The notes below the pieces were generated by a model. That model worked only from the letters and a program-made list of their open reading frames with translations. It did no database searches and was not told the origin of the DNA. A stretch of DNA of 64,000 nucleotides, taken from contig NZ_FYEA01000009.1 in assembly GCF_900187605.1 (NCBI RefSeq), forward strand, positions 186,001 to 250,000. The letters are read 5' to 3'. This DNA is from Pseudomonas sp. Irchel 3H7. Lineage in GTDB: Bacteria; Pseudomonadota; Gammaproteobacteria; Pseudomonadales; Pseudomonadaceae. A program made the translations under genes and the position numbers. Positions 7,818 to 16,858 of this stretch are shown here, piece after piece; within the stretch, counting starts at the first letter, position 1; every line of letters begins with the position of its first letter.

Positions 7818-9752
7818 GTGTCGGCCGTTCTCTCACTGTTACAAAGCCGTTTGTTGCGGCCCGTGTTCGTTACCCTTGGTATCGCCCTTTTGGTGCAGGT
7901 GTTGGTGGCGGTTGCCCTGACGCGGAGCACCGTCACCGCGCTGGAAGCTGATTTGGCGGTGCGCTTGGGCGCCGACAGCCAGAAACTCTCCGCTGAGCTG
8001 GAGCAGGCCGGGCGTGAAGTCACGTCGAGCCTCGATGCCTTGTCTGCCAGCACCCGCCAGCGGCTGACTGCCGGTCTGTCTTTACGACTGAAAGACGAGC
8101 AGGCGCAGTTGCGTGCGACGTTGGAAAAGGATCTAAAGGATTCGGCCAATGACATGGCGCAATTGCTCGCCTCCGTTGCGCCGCGTGCCATGTGGGACAG
8201 CGACGTTCCGACCCTGTCCGAGTTCGCCCGTCGCGCCCAGCGCAATCCCAACGTGCTGTTCGTGGTCTACGACGACGCTACCGGCCAGCATTTGACCCGT
8301 TATCTTAATCGCGAAAATCCGATCAACAAGGCTTTGCTGGAAAAAGGCCAGGGCGAGCGTGCACTGGATAAAGTGCTGGATGCGGCGAAAAACGATCCGT
8401 CGGTTTATTACCTCGAGGCCTCGATCAATCCCAATGGCGTGGAAATCGGCAAGGTGCTGATGGGCGTTTCCACTGCGTCGGTGGAAACCGATCTGGCGGC
8501 ACTGGACAAGCGCTTCTCCGCGCTGATCGCGAGCAGTGATCAACTGGTCGGCGATAGCCTCAAAGGCGCCGCTGCCGACAGTGCCAAAGCCATGCAGGCG
8601 CGTCTGCAATCGGCGCAGTCAACGGCCGTCGAGATGAAAGCCAATACCGCCAATACTGTTCAAGAGGCGGCTGCGACCCTGCGCTGGCGGATCGGCATGG
8701 GCCTGGCGTTGGTCGGTTGCGGCGTGTTGCTGTTGCTGGCAGTCGTGCTCGGCCATCGCGTCGTCAATCGCCTGAAGATGCTCAACGCCGCGATGGATGA
8801 TCTGGCGGCGGGTGAGGGCGACCTGACCAAGCGTGTGCAGATCAACAGCAACGATGAAATTGGCGACATGGCCTCGGCGGTCAATCGCTTTGTGGATAAG
8901 TTGCAACCGATCGTGCGTGAGGCGGGTGATGTGGCGCAGCGTACCGGCGTCGAGATTGGTGCGATGACCCTGCGCAATGCCGGTGCAGATGCGGCGGCGG
9001 GCATGCAGCGTGATGAAGTGGCGGAGAGTTTGCGCGCACTCTCGCAAATGGCGGATGAAGCGCAATCGGAAAGCCATGCGATGCAAGCGGCGTTGAAGCA
9101 GGTTGTGGATATTCGCCAGGCCACTGATGAAAACACCCGCACCTCCGCCAAGGTCGGCAGCCTGATCGAGGCGCTGGCCGGACAAGTCGATACCGGTGCA
9201 AAAGTGATCGAGCGACTGGCGCAGCAGAGCGAGCAGATTGAAGTGGTGCTGACGGTAATTCACGGGATCGCCGAGCAGACCAACCTGCTGGCGCTAAACG
9301 CTGCCATTGAAGCTGCGCGCGCTGGCGAGACCGGGCGTGGTTTTGCGGTGGTAGCGGACGAAGTTCGGGCGCTGGCCAGCAAGACACAAAGTTCTACCGG
9401 CGACATTCAGGCGCATATCGTCGCGTTGCAACAGGGCGCACGTGAGGCGGTCGAGGCAATCGGCCAGGCCGGGCGTCAGGCCAGCGAAGGTTTGCTGGTG
9501 TTGCGTGACAGCGCGCGGTTGCAGCAGTCGGTACAAACGTCTGTCGAGCAGGTGCACGCGGCGATTGGTCTGGCAACCCAGGCAGCGGCGCATCAGGCGC
9601 AAGGTGCGCAGGCGGTGCGTGGGCGCGTCGAGACGATTCATGCGCAGGCCGAGAAAGCGGCGCAGGCGGTGGTGGAGACCACGGCGAGTGGCAAGGTGCT
9701 GGATAGCTTGGCTGCGCAGTTGAAGGCGAGTCTGGGGCAGTTCAGGGCTTGA
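7818..9752 (+). CDS. methyl-accepting chemotaxis protein (GTG start)
   Basis: This is a membrane chemoreceptor that signals through CheW/CheA. The 644-residue product has a first transmembrane helix at about 14-34, a periplasmic sensor region of about 255 residues with a coiled-coil character, a second helix at about 290-312, a HAMP domain, and the signalling hairpin whose tip has EQTNLLALNAAIEAARAGE near residues 484-502. No known ligand motif was recognised. GTG 7818 is preferred because GAGGGA lies six bases upstream and the product then starts VSAVLSLLQSRLLRPVFV; an in-frame ATG at 7791 lacks a good ribosome site. It is monocistronic, followed by a REP pair. Confidence 0.9.
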   Translation: MSAVLSLLQSRLLRPVFVTLGIALLVQVLVAVALTRSTVTALEADLAVRLGADSQKLSAELEQAGREVTSSLDALSASTRQRLTAGLSLRLKDEQAQLRATLEKDLKDSANDMAQLLASVAPRAMWDSDVPTLSEFARRAQRNPNVLFVVYDDATGQHLTRYLNRENPINKALLEKGQGERALDKVLDAAKNDPSVYYLEASINPNGVEIGKVLMGVSTASVETDLAALDKRFSALIASSDQLVGDSLKGAAADSAKAMQARLQSAQSTAVEMKANTANTVQEAAATLRWRIGMGLALVGCGVLLLLAVVLGHRVVNRLKMLNAAMDDLAAGEGDLTKRVQINSNDEIGDMASAVNRFVDKLQPIVREAGDVAQRTGVEIGAMTLRNAGADAAAGMQRDEVAESLRALSQMADEAQSESHAMQAALKQVVDIRQATDENTRTSAKVGSLIEALAGQVDTGAKVIERLAQQSEQIEVVLTVIHGIAEQTNLLALNAAIEAARAGETGRGFAVVADEVRALASKTQSSTGDIQAHIVALQQGAREAVEAIGQAGRQASEGLLVLRDSARLQQSVQTSVEQVHAAIGLATQAAAHQAQGAQAVRGRVETIHAQAEKAAQAVVETTASGKVLDSLAAQLKASLGQFRA

Positions 9753-9771
9753 GGTCGTCTGGGCGGGCCTC

Positions 9772-9859
9772 TTCGCGAGCAGGCTCGCTCCCACATTAGA
9801 TCGCGTTTCTCTGATGGAGCTCGGTCAACATGTGGGAGTGAGCCTGCTCGCGATAGCGG
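9772..9859. repeat. REP-type inverted pair, family A
   Basis: Two opposed copies of the Pseudomonas REP core (GCGAGCAGGCTCGCTCCCAC and its complement) flank about 45 bases, between the convergent chemoreceptor and iron-permease genes. Related copies occur at 16716, 37725, 39528, 50510, 57264 and 61247. Confidence 0.9.
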
Positions 9860-9861
9860 TA

Positions 9862-11427
9862 TCAGCGACTCAGATACATTCGAGTCGTCAGTAAATAAAC
9901 CGGCAACCCCGATACCAAAATCAACAACGCCGCATAAGGCGCCGCCGCCGCAAATTCGACATTCGCGGTATGCGCCCACACTTCGGTCGCCAGCGTATTG
10001 AGCCCGGTCGGACTCAACAGCAGCGTCGCCGTCAATTCCTTCATCGCATCCAGAAACACCAGCGCAAACGCCGCGCCCAATGCCGGGAAGATAATCGGCA
10101 ACGTCACCCGGCAAAACGCGGTGAACGACGAAGCGCCCAGCGTCCGCGCAGCTTCTTCCAGCTGTGGCGCAGCCTTGTTCAGGGCCGTGCGGATCGGCGC
10201 CTGCGCCAGTGGCAGAAACAGCAGCGCATAAGCGATCAGCAGCAGCCCCGACGTCTGGTACAGCGCCGGCACGTAATGCAGAGCGAAATACACCAGCGTC
10301 AACGCAATCACCAATCCTGGCAGTGCATGCAGCAGATACGGCAAGCGTTCGGCCCAGATCGCCAGTTGGCCTTTGTAGCGCACTACCAGCAATCCGACTG
10401 GCACTGCCAGCACCAGGCACAATGCCGCCCCGCCAAGAGAAAGCGCCAAAGACGAGAGCAGGGCTTCAGTAATCGCGGCCACCGGAAAAGCCGCCGACGA
10501 ACCGACCGCCAGCCAATACGCCAACATCCCCAGCGGAATTCCGCTGCCAACAATCGCCAGCATCAGGCAATACAACTGACCGACCGCTGCCCATGGTCCT
10601 AGCCGAACCTGCTCAGCCTGACGCGCCGCGCCTTGCCCGGTGCGCACATGCCGGCCTTTGCCGCGTACGCGCAGTTCCAGCCACAGCAACACCAAGCACA
10701 GCGCCAGCAATACGGCCGACAGCATCGCCGCGTTGGCGTTGCTGAATTCCAGTTCGAATTGCTGATAGATCGCTGTGGTGAAGGTTTGCAGGCCGATGAT
10801 CGACAACGCGCCGAATTCCACCAGCATGTGCAGGGCGATCAGCAACGAACCCGCTAGCAGTGAAGGCCAGAGCAGCGGTAGGGTGACACGGAAAAACACG
10901 CCCCAGCGATTCTGCCCAAGGGTGCGGGCCGATTCTTCAAGGGATGGATCAAGATTGCGCAGGGTTGCCGCCACGGGCAGGAAGATCAGTGGATACTTCG
11001 ACAGGCTCATGACCAGAATCGCCCCGCCAAGGCCTTCGAACTGCGCGCTCAACGACACCCAGGTGAAGCTGCTGACAAACGCCGGCACTGCGAACGGCAG
11101 GCACAGAATCACACCCCACAGGCGTCGTCCCGGCAGATTGCTGCGCTCCAGCAGCCAGGCCAGCGACAGACCGATCACGCCGCACGTAAGGGTTACGCCA
11201 ACCATTAACGCCAAGGTGTTGCGCAGCAGGCCGAACACATATGGGCGCCACAACAAGTGCAGCGCTTCGGCCCAACCGGCCTGCCAGGCTTTGAGCCCGA
11301 CATAGGCGAGCGGCAACAGACTCAGTATCACCAGCAACAAAACTGGCAATACCAGCCAGATTGAAGGCCGCTTGCGTTTTGGCACGTAACCCCCGCGCGC
11401 GGCGGGGGCGGATAACGATGCGGCCAT
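9862..11427 (-). CDS. iron(III) ABC transporter permease (FbpB/HitB type)
   Basis: This inner-membrane permease belongs to the ferric-iron family. The 521-residue product is an internal duplication of two permease domains, each with about six membrane segments and one EAA loop (EESARTLGQNRWGVFFRVTLP in the first half and EEAARTLGASSFTAFCRVTLP in the second), as is usual for FbpB/SfuB. A short basic N terminus precedes the first helix. Its start overlaps the stop of the binding-protein gene by one base, so translation is coupled. No ATPase gene adjoins it; one must be supplied from elsewhere for transport. Confidence 0.92.
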   Translation of the reverse strand: MAASLSAPAARGGYVPKRKRPSIWLVLPVLLLVILSLLPLAYVGLKAWQAGWAEALHLLWRPYVFGLLRNTLALMVGVTLTCGVIGLSLAWLLERSNLPGRRLWGVILCLPFAVPAFVSSFTWVSLSAQFEGLGGAILVMSLSKYPLIFLPVAATLRNLDPSLEESARTLGQNRWGVFFRVTLPLLWPSLLAGSLLIALHMLVEFGALSIIGLQTFTTAIYQQFELEFSNANAAMLSAVLLALCLVLLWLELRVRGKGRHVRTGQGAARQAEQVRLGPWAAVGQLYCLMLAIVGSGIPLGMLAYWLAVGSSAAFPVAAITEALLSSLALSLGGAALCLVLAVPVGLLVVRYKGQLAIWAERLPYLLHALPGLVIALTLVYFALHYVPALYQTSGLLLIAYALLFLPLAQAPIRTALNKAAPQLEEAARTLGASSFTAFCRVTLPIIFPALGAAFALVFLDAMKELTATLLLSPTGLNTLATEVWAHTANVEFAAAAPYAALLILVSGLPVYLLTTRMYLSR

Positions 11428-12437
11428 CAGTTCAAGCCAACTTCACGTTCCAGTTCCAAGGCTTCTTCGGCATTGCCCAGATCGGCCGGGGTTACGTTCG
11501 GCGCTTCCAGTTCGCTGAACGGCTTGAGCCCGCGATCCGATTCCATGCCTTTGTGCAGCGGGTATTCGGCGGTGGTTTGGGTGATCACGCGCTGGCCTTC
11601 TTCGCTGGCCATATAGGCAAGGAATTGCTGGGCTTCTTTTGGATGTTTGCTGGATTTCAGTACGGCAGCACTGGACACGGTAATCAAGCCACCGGCGTCG
11701 CCACCGGTGAAGTAATGCAGTTTCGAATCCAGTTTGCCTTTCTCGCGTTGCAGTGCGAACCAGTAGTAGTTGTTCACCAGTACGGTAGCGACTTCGCCGT
11801 TTTCCACAGCTTTGAGGGCGACCATGTTGTTGCTGTAGGTCTTGCCGAACGCGCGCAGGCCGGTCAGCCATTCCTCGGCGGCATCGCGACCGTGCATTTT
11901 GATGATGGCGACGGCTTGTTCCTGAAAGGCGCCGCTGGTCGGTACGAAACCGACTTTGCCTTGCCACTGTGGGTCGGAGAATTCCATTACCGATTTCGGC
12001 AGATCTTTTTCGTCGACCAGTTTCGGGTTGTAGGCGACCACACGAACGCGCGCCGTCACGCCGATCCAGGTGCCGTTGCCAGCCACGTATTTTTCCGGAA
12101 GCACGGCCAGCGTGGCGTCATCGGTCTTGGCCAGCAGGCCCAGTTCGCCGAGATTGTTCAGCGGTGGCGATTCTTCGGTGTAGATCACGTCGGCGGGGGA
12201 GCGGTCGCCTTCTTCGATGATCTGGCTGGCGAGTTGATTGCTGCTGCCTTTGCGCACGTTGACGTGAATGCCGGTCTTGGCTTCGAAGGCTTTGGCGATC
12301 GCGTCGCCGACTTCTTTATGCTGGCCGTTATAGAGAGTCAGGGAAACCGCATCGGCAGCCTGGGTGAGGGGAGTGGCGAGCGCCAGGCCGAGGAGGGTGA
12401 AGGTCAGGCCTCGGCGCAGGGTATTTCGAAACATCAT
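11427..12437 (-). CDS. ferric-iron ABC transporter substrate-binding protein (FbpA/HitA type)
   Basis: This periplasmic protein would bind Fe(III) and hand it to the permease downstream. The 336-residue precursor has a signal peptide of about 28 residues ending near TQAADA. The transferrin-like iron site of FbpA can be traced: YNGQHKE at 36-42 supplies the His, the YTEESPP segment at 86-92 the Glu, and NNYYW at 222-226 the paired tyrosines. The first of two adjacent ATG codons is chosen because GAGGA lies nine bases upstream of it. A Fur-like AT-rich palindrome lies upstream. Confidence 0.93.
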   Translation of the reverse strand: MMFRNTLRRGLTFTLLGLALATPLTQAADAVSLTLYNGQHKEVGDAIAKAFEAKTGIHVNVRKGSSNQLASQIIEEGDRSPADVIYTEESPPLNNLGELGLLAKTDDATLAVLPEKYVAGNGTWIGVTARVRVVAYNPKLVDEKDLPKSVMEFSDPQWQGKVGFVPTSGAFQEQAVAIIKMHGRDAAEEWLTGLRAFGKTYSNNMVALKAVENGEVATVLVNNYYWFALQREKGKLDSKLHYFTGGDAGGLITVSSAAVLKSSKHPKEAQQFLAYMASEEGQRVITQTTAEYPLHKGMESDRGLKPFSELEAPNVTPADLGNAEEALELEREVGLN

Positions 12438-12475
12438 TCGCAGGGTTCCTCACTGTCGCATTGCAAAAACTTGCA

Positions 12476-12498
12476 ACAATGATAAACGATATTGTTTC
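12476..12498 (-). promoter_or_regulatory. possible Fur box upstream of the ferric-binding protein gene
   Basis: The AT-rich stretch AATGATAAACGATATTGTT resembles the NAT-repeat pattern of Fur operators but matches the consensus only in part. Its place, about 40-60 bases before an iron-uptake gene, is what supports the call. Confidence 0.35.
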
Positions 12499-12550
12499 TC
12501 AAGTGCGCCTTGCGAGAGGCTGCCAGCTCTGGTACGGCCTCACGTTGAAC

Positions 12551-12632
12551 TGTAGGAGCTGCCGAAGGCTGCGATCTTTTGATCTTGCTTTAAAAACAGG
12601 ATCAAAGGATCGCAGCCTTCGGCAACTCCTGC
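12551..12632. repeat. inverted repeat, family B
   Basis: An imperfect long palindrome starts TGTAGGAGCTGCCGAAGGCT and ends with its complement, with GATC-rich inner arms. The same element recurs at 44897 and 54593. Confidence 0.85.
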
Positions 12633-12664
12633 AGGGGGGATTCTGGATTTCTGGAAGCCAGAAA

Positions 12665-12692
12665 CGCAAAAACCCGCTTTCGCGGGTTTCTG
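12665..12692 (-). terminator. terminator of tRNA-Leu copy 1
   Basis: On the minus strand a stem AAACCCGC / GCGGGTTT with loop GAAA is followed by a T run, directly downstream of the tRNA at 12725. The same hairpin follows copy 2. Confidence 0.85.
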
Positions 12693-12724
12693 TGAAATCC
12701 AAGGTCGTGACCTTGAATTTGAAT

Positions 12725-12811
12725 TGGTGCCCAGAAGAAGACTCGAACTTCCACGACCGTAAGGTCACCAGCACCTGAAGCTGGCGTGTCTACCAATTTC
12801 ACCATCTGGGC
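12725..12811 (-). tRNA. tRNA-Leu (anticodon CAG), copy 1
   Basis: The 87-base gene has acceptor arms GCCCAGA / TCTGGGC, an encoded CCA end, a D arm with TGGTGAAATTGGTAGACA, an anticodon stem CCAGC / GCTGG around loop TTCAGGT (anticodon CAG, reading CUG), the long variable arm of a class II tRNA and the T loop TTCGAGT. It is identical over its length to copy 2 about 180 bases upstream in transcription order. Confidence 0.97.
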
Positions 12812-12846
12812 AATCATCGCTAGCGTTGCCGCTGTTGATGTGGCGC

Positions 12847-12875
12847 ACTATACGGAGTGACTTTTGATCTGTAAA
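12847..12875 (-). promoter_or_regulatory. sigma-70 promoter of tRNA-Leu copy 1
   Basis: On the minus strand a -35 box TTTACA and a -10 box TATAGT are separated by exactly 17 bases. A GC-rich stretch follows the -10 box, as in stable-RNA discriminators. The spacing and boxes are the same for copy 2. Confidence 0.85.
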
Positions 12876-12926
12876 CCCCTGATTTAATTTTAATAAATCA
12901 GTTTTAAGAAAACATGGGCTTAGAAT

Positions 12927-12955
12927 GCAAAAAACCCGCTTTCGCGGGTTTTGTG
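12927..12955 (-). terminator. terminator of tRNA-Leu copy 2
   Basis: A stem AAAACCCGC / GCGGGTTTT with a four-base loop on the minus strand, followed by T residues, nearly the same as the copy 1 terminator. It lies between the two tRNA genes, so each unit ends on its own. Confidence 0.85.
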
Positions 12956-12991
12956 TGAGCCTTGAAACTGATCTAGTCTCAAGCTCGAAAT

Positions 12992-13078
12992 TGGTGCCCA
13001 GAAGAAGACTCGAACTTCCACGACCGTAAGGTCACCAGCACCTGAAGCTGGCGTGTCTACCAATTTCACCATCTGGGC
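12992..13078 (-). tRNA. tRNA-Leu (anticodon CAG), copy 2
   Basis: The 87-base sequence has the same acceptor arm, CAG anticodon loop, long variable arm and encoded CCA end as copy 1. The flanks have diverged except at the promoter boxes and terminator, which suggests an old duplication of the whole unit kept alike by selection or gene conversion. Confidence 0.97.
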
Positions 13079-13114
13079 AGTATCGGCAACGCTTGTGCGT
13101 CGTCGATGGCGCGC

Positions 13115-13143
13115 ACTATACGGAGCGTCTTTTTAACTGTAAA
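13115..13143 (-). promoter_or_regulatory. sigma-70 promoter of tRNA-Leu copy 2
   Basis: TTTACA, 17 bases, TATAGT on the minus strand, about 37 bases before the mature tRNA 5' end. Matches the copy 1 promoter base for base in both boxes. Confidence 0.85.
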
Positions 13144-13304
13144 CCCCTCTCAGCAAAAAATATGATTTTTTTTACCGGCGGTGTGCAAAACGGCTTTCAA
13201 GTGACGCTACAGCCCTTGATAAGGGCCTTATAGAGTCGGAAATTTCCCGTTTCATGGCGCCTATGCCAAACTAACCCGCATATAGACAAGGTGAAAACTC
13301 TCTA

Positions 13305-15935
13305 ATGGCCGATTGGCAGTCCCTCGATCCCGAGGCCGCTCGTGAAGCGGAAAAATATGAAAACCCTATTCCTAGCCGCGAACTGATCCTGGCGCACCTC
13401 GCCGATCGGGGTTCGCCTGCTGCCCGCGAGCAACTGGTCGAAGAGTTTGGTCTGACCACAGAAGACCAGATCGAAGCCCTGCGCCGTCGCCTGCGCGCCA
13501 TGGAGCGCGACGCTCAACTGATCTATACCCGTCGTGGCACGTACGCGCCGGTCGACAAGCTTGACCTGATCCTTGGTCGCATCAGCGGTCACCGTGACGG
13601 TTTCGGCTTCCTGGTGCCGGACGATGGCAGCGACGATCTGTTCATGAGCCCGGCGCAGATGCGTCTGGTGTTCGATGGCGACCGTGCACTGGCGCGTGTT
13701 TCCGGTCTTGACCGTCGCGGTCGCCGCGAAGGCGTGATCGTCGAAGTGGTGTCGCGTGCTCACGAAACCATCGTTGGTCGCTACTTCGAAGAAGGCGGCA
13801 TCGGTTTTGTCGTCGCAGACAATCCGAAGATCCAGCAAGAAGTGCTGGTCACGCCGGGCCGTAACGCCAACGCGCAGATCGGTCAGTTCGTTGAGGTGAA
13901 AATCACCCACTGGCCAACGCCGCGCTTCCAGCCGCAAGGTGACGTGGTCGAAGTGGTCGGCAACTACATGGCGCCGGGCATGGAGATCGATGTCGCCCTG
14001 CGCACCTACGACATTCCGCATGTCTGGCCTGAAGCCGTTCTGAAAGAAGCGGCCAAGCTCAAGCCGGAAGTCGAAGAAAAAGACAAAGAGAAGCGCGTCG
14101 ACCTGCGCCATCTGCCGTTCGTCACCATCGACGGTGAAGATGCCCGCGACTTCGACGATGCTGTTTATTGTGAAGCCAAACCGGGCAAGCTGCGCCTGTT
14201 CTCCGGCGGCTGGAAGTTGTACGTGGCGATTGCCGACGTTTCCAGCTACGTGAAGATCGGCTCGGCGCTGGACAACGAAGCACAAGTGCGCGGCAACTCG
14301 GTGTACTTCCCCGAGCGTGTAGTGCCGATGCTGCCTGAGCAACTGTCCAACGGTCTGTGCTCGCTGAACCCGCACGTCGATCGTCTGGCCATGGTTTGCG
14401 AGATGACCATCTCCAAGTCCGGCGAAATGACCGACTACTGCTTCTATGAAGCGGTGATCCATTCCCATGCTCGTCTGACGTACAACAAAGTCAGTGCGAT
14501 GCTTGAAACGCCGAAAATCACCGAGGCGCGTCAGCTTCGCGGTGAGTACAACGATGTTCTGCCGCACCTCAAGCAGCTTTATGCGCTGTACAAGGTTCTG
14601 CTGGCTGCCCGTCACGTCCGTGGCGCGATCGATTTCGAAACGCAGGAAACCCGAATCATCTTCGGTACCGAGCGCAAGATTGCCGAAATTCGTCCGACCA
14701 CCCGTAACGATGCGCACAAGCTGATCGAGGAATGCATGCTGGCGGCTAACGTGGCCACCGCCGAATTCCTCAAGAAGCACGAAATTCCTGCGCTGTACCG
14801 CGTCCACGACGGTCCGCCACCGGAGCGTCTGGAAAAACTGCGCGCGTTCCTTGGCGAACTCGGTTTGTCCCTGCACAAAGGCAAGGACGGTCCATCGCCG
14901 AAGGACTATCAGGCATTGCTGGCAAGCATCAAGGATCGTCCGGATTTCCACCTGATCCAGACCGTGATGTTGCGTTCGCTGAGCCAGGCGGTGTACAGCG
15001 CTGACAACCAGGGCCACTTCGGCCTGAATTACGAAGCCTATACCCACTTCACTTCGCCGATCCGTCGTTACCCGGATTTGCTCACGCACCGCGCGATCCG
15101 CAGCGTGATCCATTCGAAACAGGACACCCCGCACGTTCGCCGTGCCGGTGCGATGACCATTCCGAAGGCGCGCATCTATCCGTACGACGAAGCAGCGCTG
15201 GAGCAGCTCGGCGAGCAATGCTCGATGAGCGAACGCCGTGCCGACGAAGCGACCCGCGACGTCGTGAACTGGCTCAAGTGCGAGTTCATGAAGGATCGCG
15301 TGGGCGAATCGTTCCCGGGCGTGATCACCGCAGTGACCGGTTTTGGTCTGTTCGTCGAGCTGACCGATATCTACGTCGAAGGCCTGGTGCACGTCACCGC
15401 GCTGCCGGGCGATTACTACCACTTCGATCCTGTGCATCACCGCCTGGCGGGCGAGCGCACCGGTCGTAGCTTCCGTCTGGGCGATACCGTTGAGGTGCGC
15501 GTCATGCGTGTCGACCTCGACGAGCGCAAGATCGACTTCGAGATGGCGGAGAAAACCATCAGCGCGCCGATCGGTCGCAAAAAGCGTGGTGCTGAAACTG
15601 CCGCGCCAGCCGCCAAGGAAAAAGCCGAAGCAGCTCCTGCGAAAAGCGCTGGTCGTCGTCCAGCCAAAGAGAAAGCTGCCGAAGCCTATCGCCCAAGCGA
15701 CGCCGTAGCGAAGAACGCCGAGCTGCGCAAAAGCCGTGAAATGAAGAAAGCTCTGCTTTCCGATGCCAAAAACGGTGGTAAAGCGGCGTCCGGGGGAAAG
15801 ACCGGACGGTCGGCGCCTGAAAAGGCCTCCGGCGGCAAGCCAGCAAAACCGAGCAAACACCGTAAAGGCCCGCCAAAAGCGGGTTCTGCTCCAGCCAAAA
15901 GTGGCGGGGCACGTAAACCGAAGGCGAAGTCATGA
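13305..15935 (+). CDS. rnr: ribonuclease R
   Basis: RNase R is a processive 3'-5' exoribonuclease that degrades structured RNA and takes part in rRNA quality control and trans-translation. The 876-residue product has an N-terminal winged-helix region, cold-shock domains, the RNB catalytic domain with the metal-binding DGEDARDFDDAVY motif near residues 277-289, and an S1 domain at about 660-745. The last 130 residues are a Lys/Ala/Gly-rich basic tail, longer than in E. coli RNase R (813 residues). It overlaps rlmB by four bases (ATGA), so the two are coupled. Confidence 0.96.
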   Translation: MADWQSLDPEAAREAEKYENPIPSRELILAHLADRGSPAAREQLVEEFGLTTEDQIEALRRRLRAMERDAQLIYTRRGTYAPVDKLDLILGRISGHRDGFGFLVPDDGSDDLFMSPAQMRLVFDGDRALARVSGLDRRGRREGVIVEVVSRAHETIVGRYFEEGGIGFVVADNPKIQQEVLVTPGRNANAQIGQFVEVKITHWPTPRFQPQGDVVEVVGNYMAPGMEIDVALRTYDIPHVWPEAVLKEAAKLKPEVEEKDKEKRVDLRHLPFVTIDGEDARDFDDAVYCEAKPGKLRLFSGGWKLYVAIADVSSYVKIGSALDNEAQVRGNSVYFPERVVPMLPEQLSNGLCSLNPHVDRLAMVCEMTISKSGEMTDYCFYEAVIHSHARLTYNKVSAMLETPKITEARQLRGEYNDVLPHLKQLYALYKVLLAARHVRGAIDFETQETRIIFGTERKIAEIRPTTRNDAHKLIEECMLAANVATAEFLKKHEIPALYRVHDGPPPERLEKLRAFLGELGLSLHKGKDGPSPKDYQALLASIKDRPDFHLIQTVMLRSLSQAVYSADNQGHFGLNYEAYTHFTSPIRRYPDLLTHRAIRSVIHSKQDTPHVRRAGAMTIPKARIYPYDEAALEQLGEQCSMSERRADEATRDVVNWLKCEFMKDRVGESFPGVITAVTGFGLFVELTDIYVEGLVHVTALPGDYYHFDPVHHRLAGERTGRSFRLGDTVEVRVMRVDLDERKIDFEMAEKTISAPIGRKKRGAETAAPAAKEKAEAAPAKSAGRRPAKEKAAEAYRPSDAVAKNAELRKSREMKKALLSDAKNGGKAASGGKTGRSAPEKASGGKPAKPSKHRKGPPKAGSAPAKSGGARKPKAKS

Positions 15936-16699
15936 GTCAGTTGGAAAAAATCTACGGCGTTCACGCGGTAGAAGCGTTGCTGCGTCACCACCCGAAACGC
16001 GTCAAGCAGATCTGGCTGGCGGAAAGCCGCAACGATCCGCGCGTGCAGAACCTGGTTGAACTGGCCAATGAAAATCGCGTCCAGGTCGGTCAGGCCGAGC
16101 GCCGCGAAATGGACGCCTGGGTTGAAGGTGTTCACCAAGGCGTAGTCGCGGAAGTCAGCCCGAGCCAGGTCTGGGGTGAAGCGATGCTCGACGAGCTGCT
16201 CGACCGCACCGAAGGCGCGCCACTGTTGCTGGTGCTCGACGGCGTGACCGATCCGCACAACCTCGGCGCCTGCCTGCGCTCGGCCGATGCGGCCGGCGCG
16301 CTGGCGGTGATCGTGCCGAAAGACAAATCGGCAACTTTGACGCCGGTCGTGCGTAAAGTCGCTTGCGGCGCGGCGGAAGTGATTCCGCTGGTTGCGGTGA
16401 CCAACCTCGCGCGCACTCTGGAAAAGCTCCAGCAGCGCGGTCTGTGGATTGTCGGTACGGCGGGTGAGGCTGAGGTCAGCATTTATGACCAGGACCTGAC
16501 CGGCCCGACCATCCTGATCATGGGCGCCGAAGGCAAAGGCATGCGTCGCTTGACTCGCGAACACTGCGACTATCTGGTGAAGCTACCGATGGCCGGTAGT
16601 GTCAGCAGTCTGAACGTGTCCGTGGCAACTGGCGTGTGCCTGTTCGAAGCGCAGCGTCAGCGCGGTGCCAAAGCCAAGGCTGCCACCAAGAAATCCTGA
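15932..16699 (+). CDS. rlmB: 23S rRNA (guanosine-2'-O-)-methyltransferase RlmB
   Basis: RlmB is a SpoU-family enzyme that methylates the ribose of G2251 in the P loop of 23S rRNA, using SAM. The 255-residue product has a small N-terminal substrate-binding domain (YGVHAVEALL) and the knotted SPOUT domain with its three motifs: DGVTDPHNLGACLRSADAAG, IMGAEGKGMRRL and LPMAGSVSSLNVSVATG. The start overlaps the end of rnr by four bases, an rnr-rlmB arrangement that is conserved in gammaproteobacteria. A REP pair follows. Confidence 0.97.
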   Translation: MSQLEKIYGVHAVEALLRHHPKRVKQIWLAESRNDPRVQNLVELANENRVQVGQAERREMDAWVEGVHQGVVAEVSPSQVWGEAMLDELLDRTEGAPLLLVLDGVTDPHNLGACLRSADAAGALAVIVPKDKSATLTPVVRKVACGAAEVIPLVAVTNLARTLEKLQQRGLWIVGTAGEAEVSIYDQDLTGPTILIMGAEGKGMRRLTREHCDYLVKLPMAGSVSSLNVSVATGVCLFEAQRQRGAKAKAATKKS

Positions 16700-16715
16700 T
16701 CTGCTGCAAATCCCC

Positions 16716-16805
16716 TGTAGGAGTGAGCCTGCTCGCGATAGCGGTGCAACATTCAGCATCAAAGTTGAATGTTACCCCCTCATCGCGAGCAGGCTCACTC
16801 CTACA
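16716..16805. repeat. REP-type inverted pair, family A
   Basis: Opposed copies starting TGTAGGAGTGAGCCTGCTCG and ending with the complement are separated by about 40 bases. The pair lies 17 bases after rlmB and before the rpsF promoter. Confidence 0.9.
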
Positions 16806-16858
16806 TTGTTTTGTGGGAAGGCGAAGATCGTTGGTTGTTCAAATAATCACCAATTGCC

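Noticed and set aside
13302..15860. 852-codon open frame on the minus strand
   Set aside because: It lies wholly antisense to rnr, has no ribosome site or family resemblance, and is His/Arg/Gln-rich in the way expected of antisense frames in GC-rich coding DNA.
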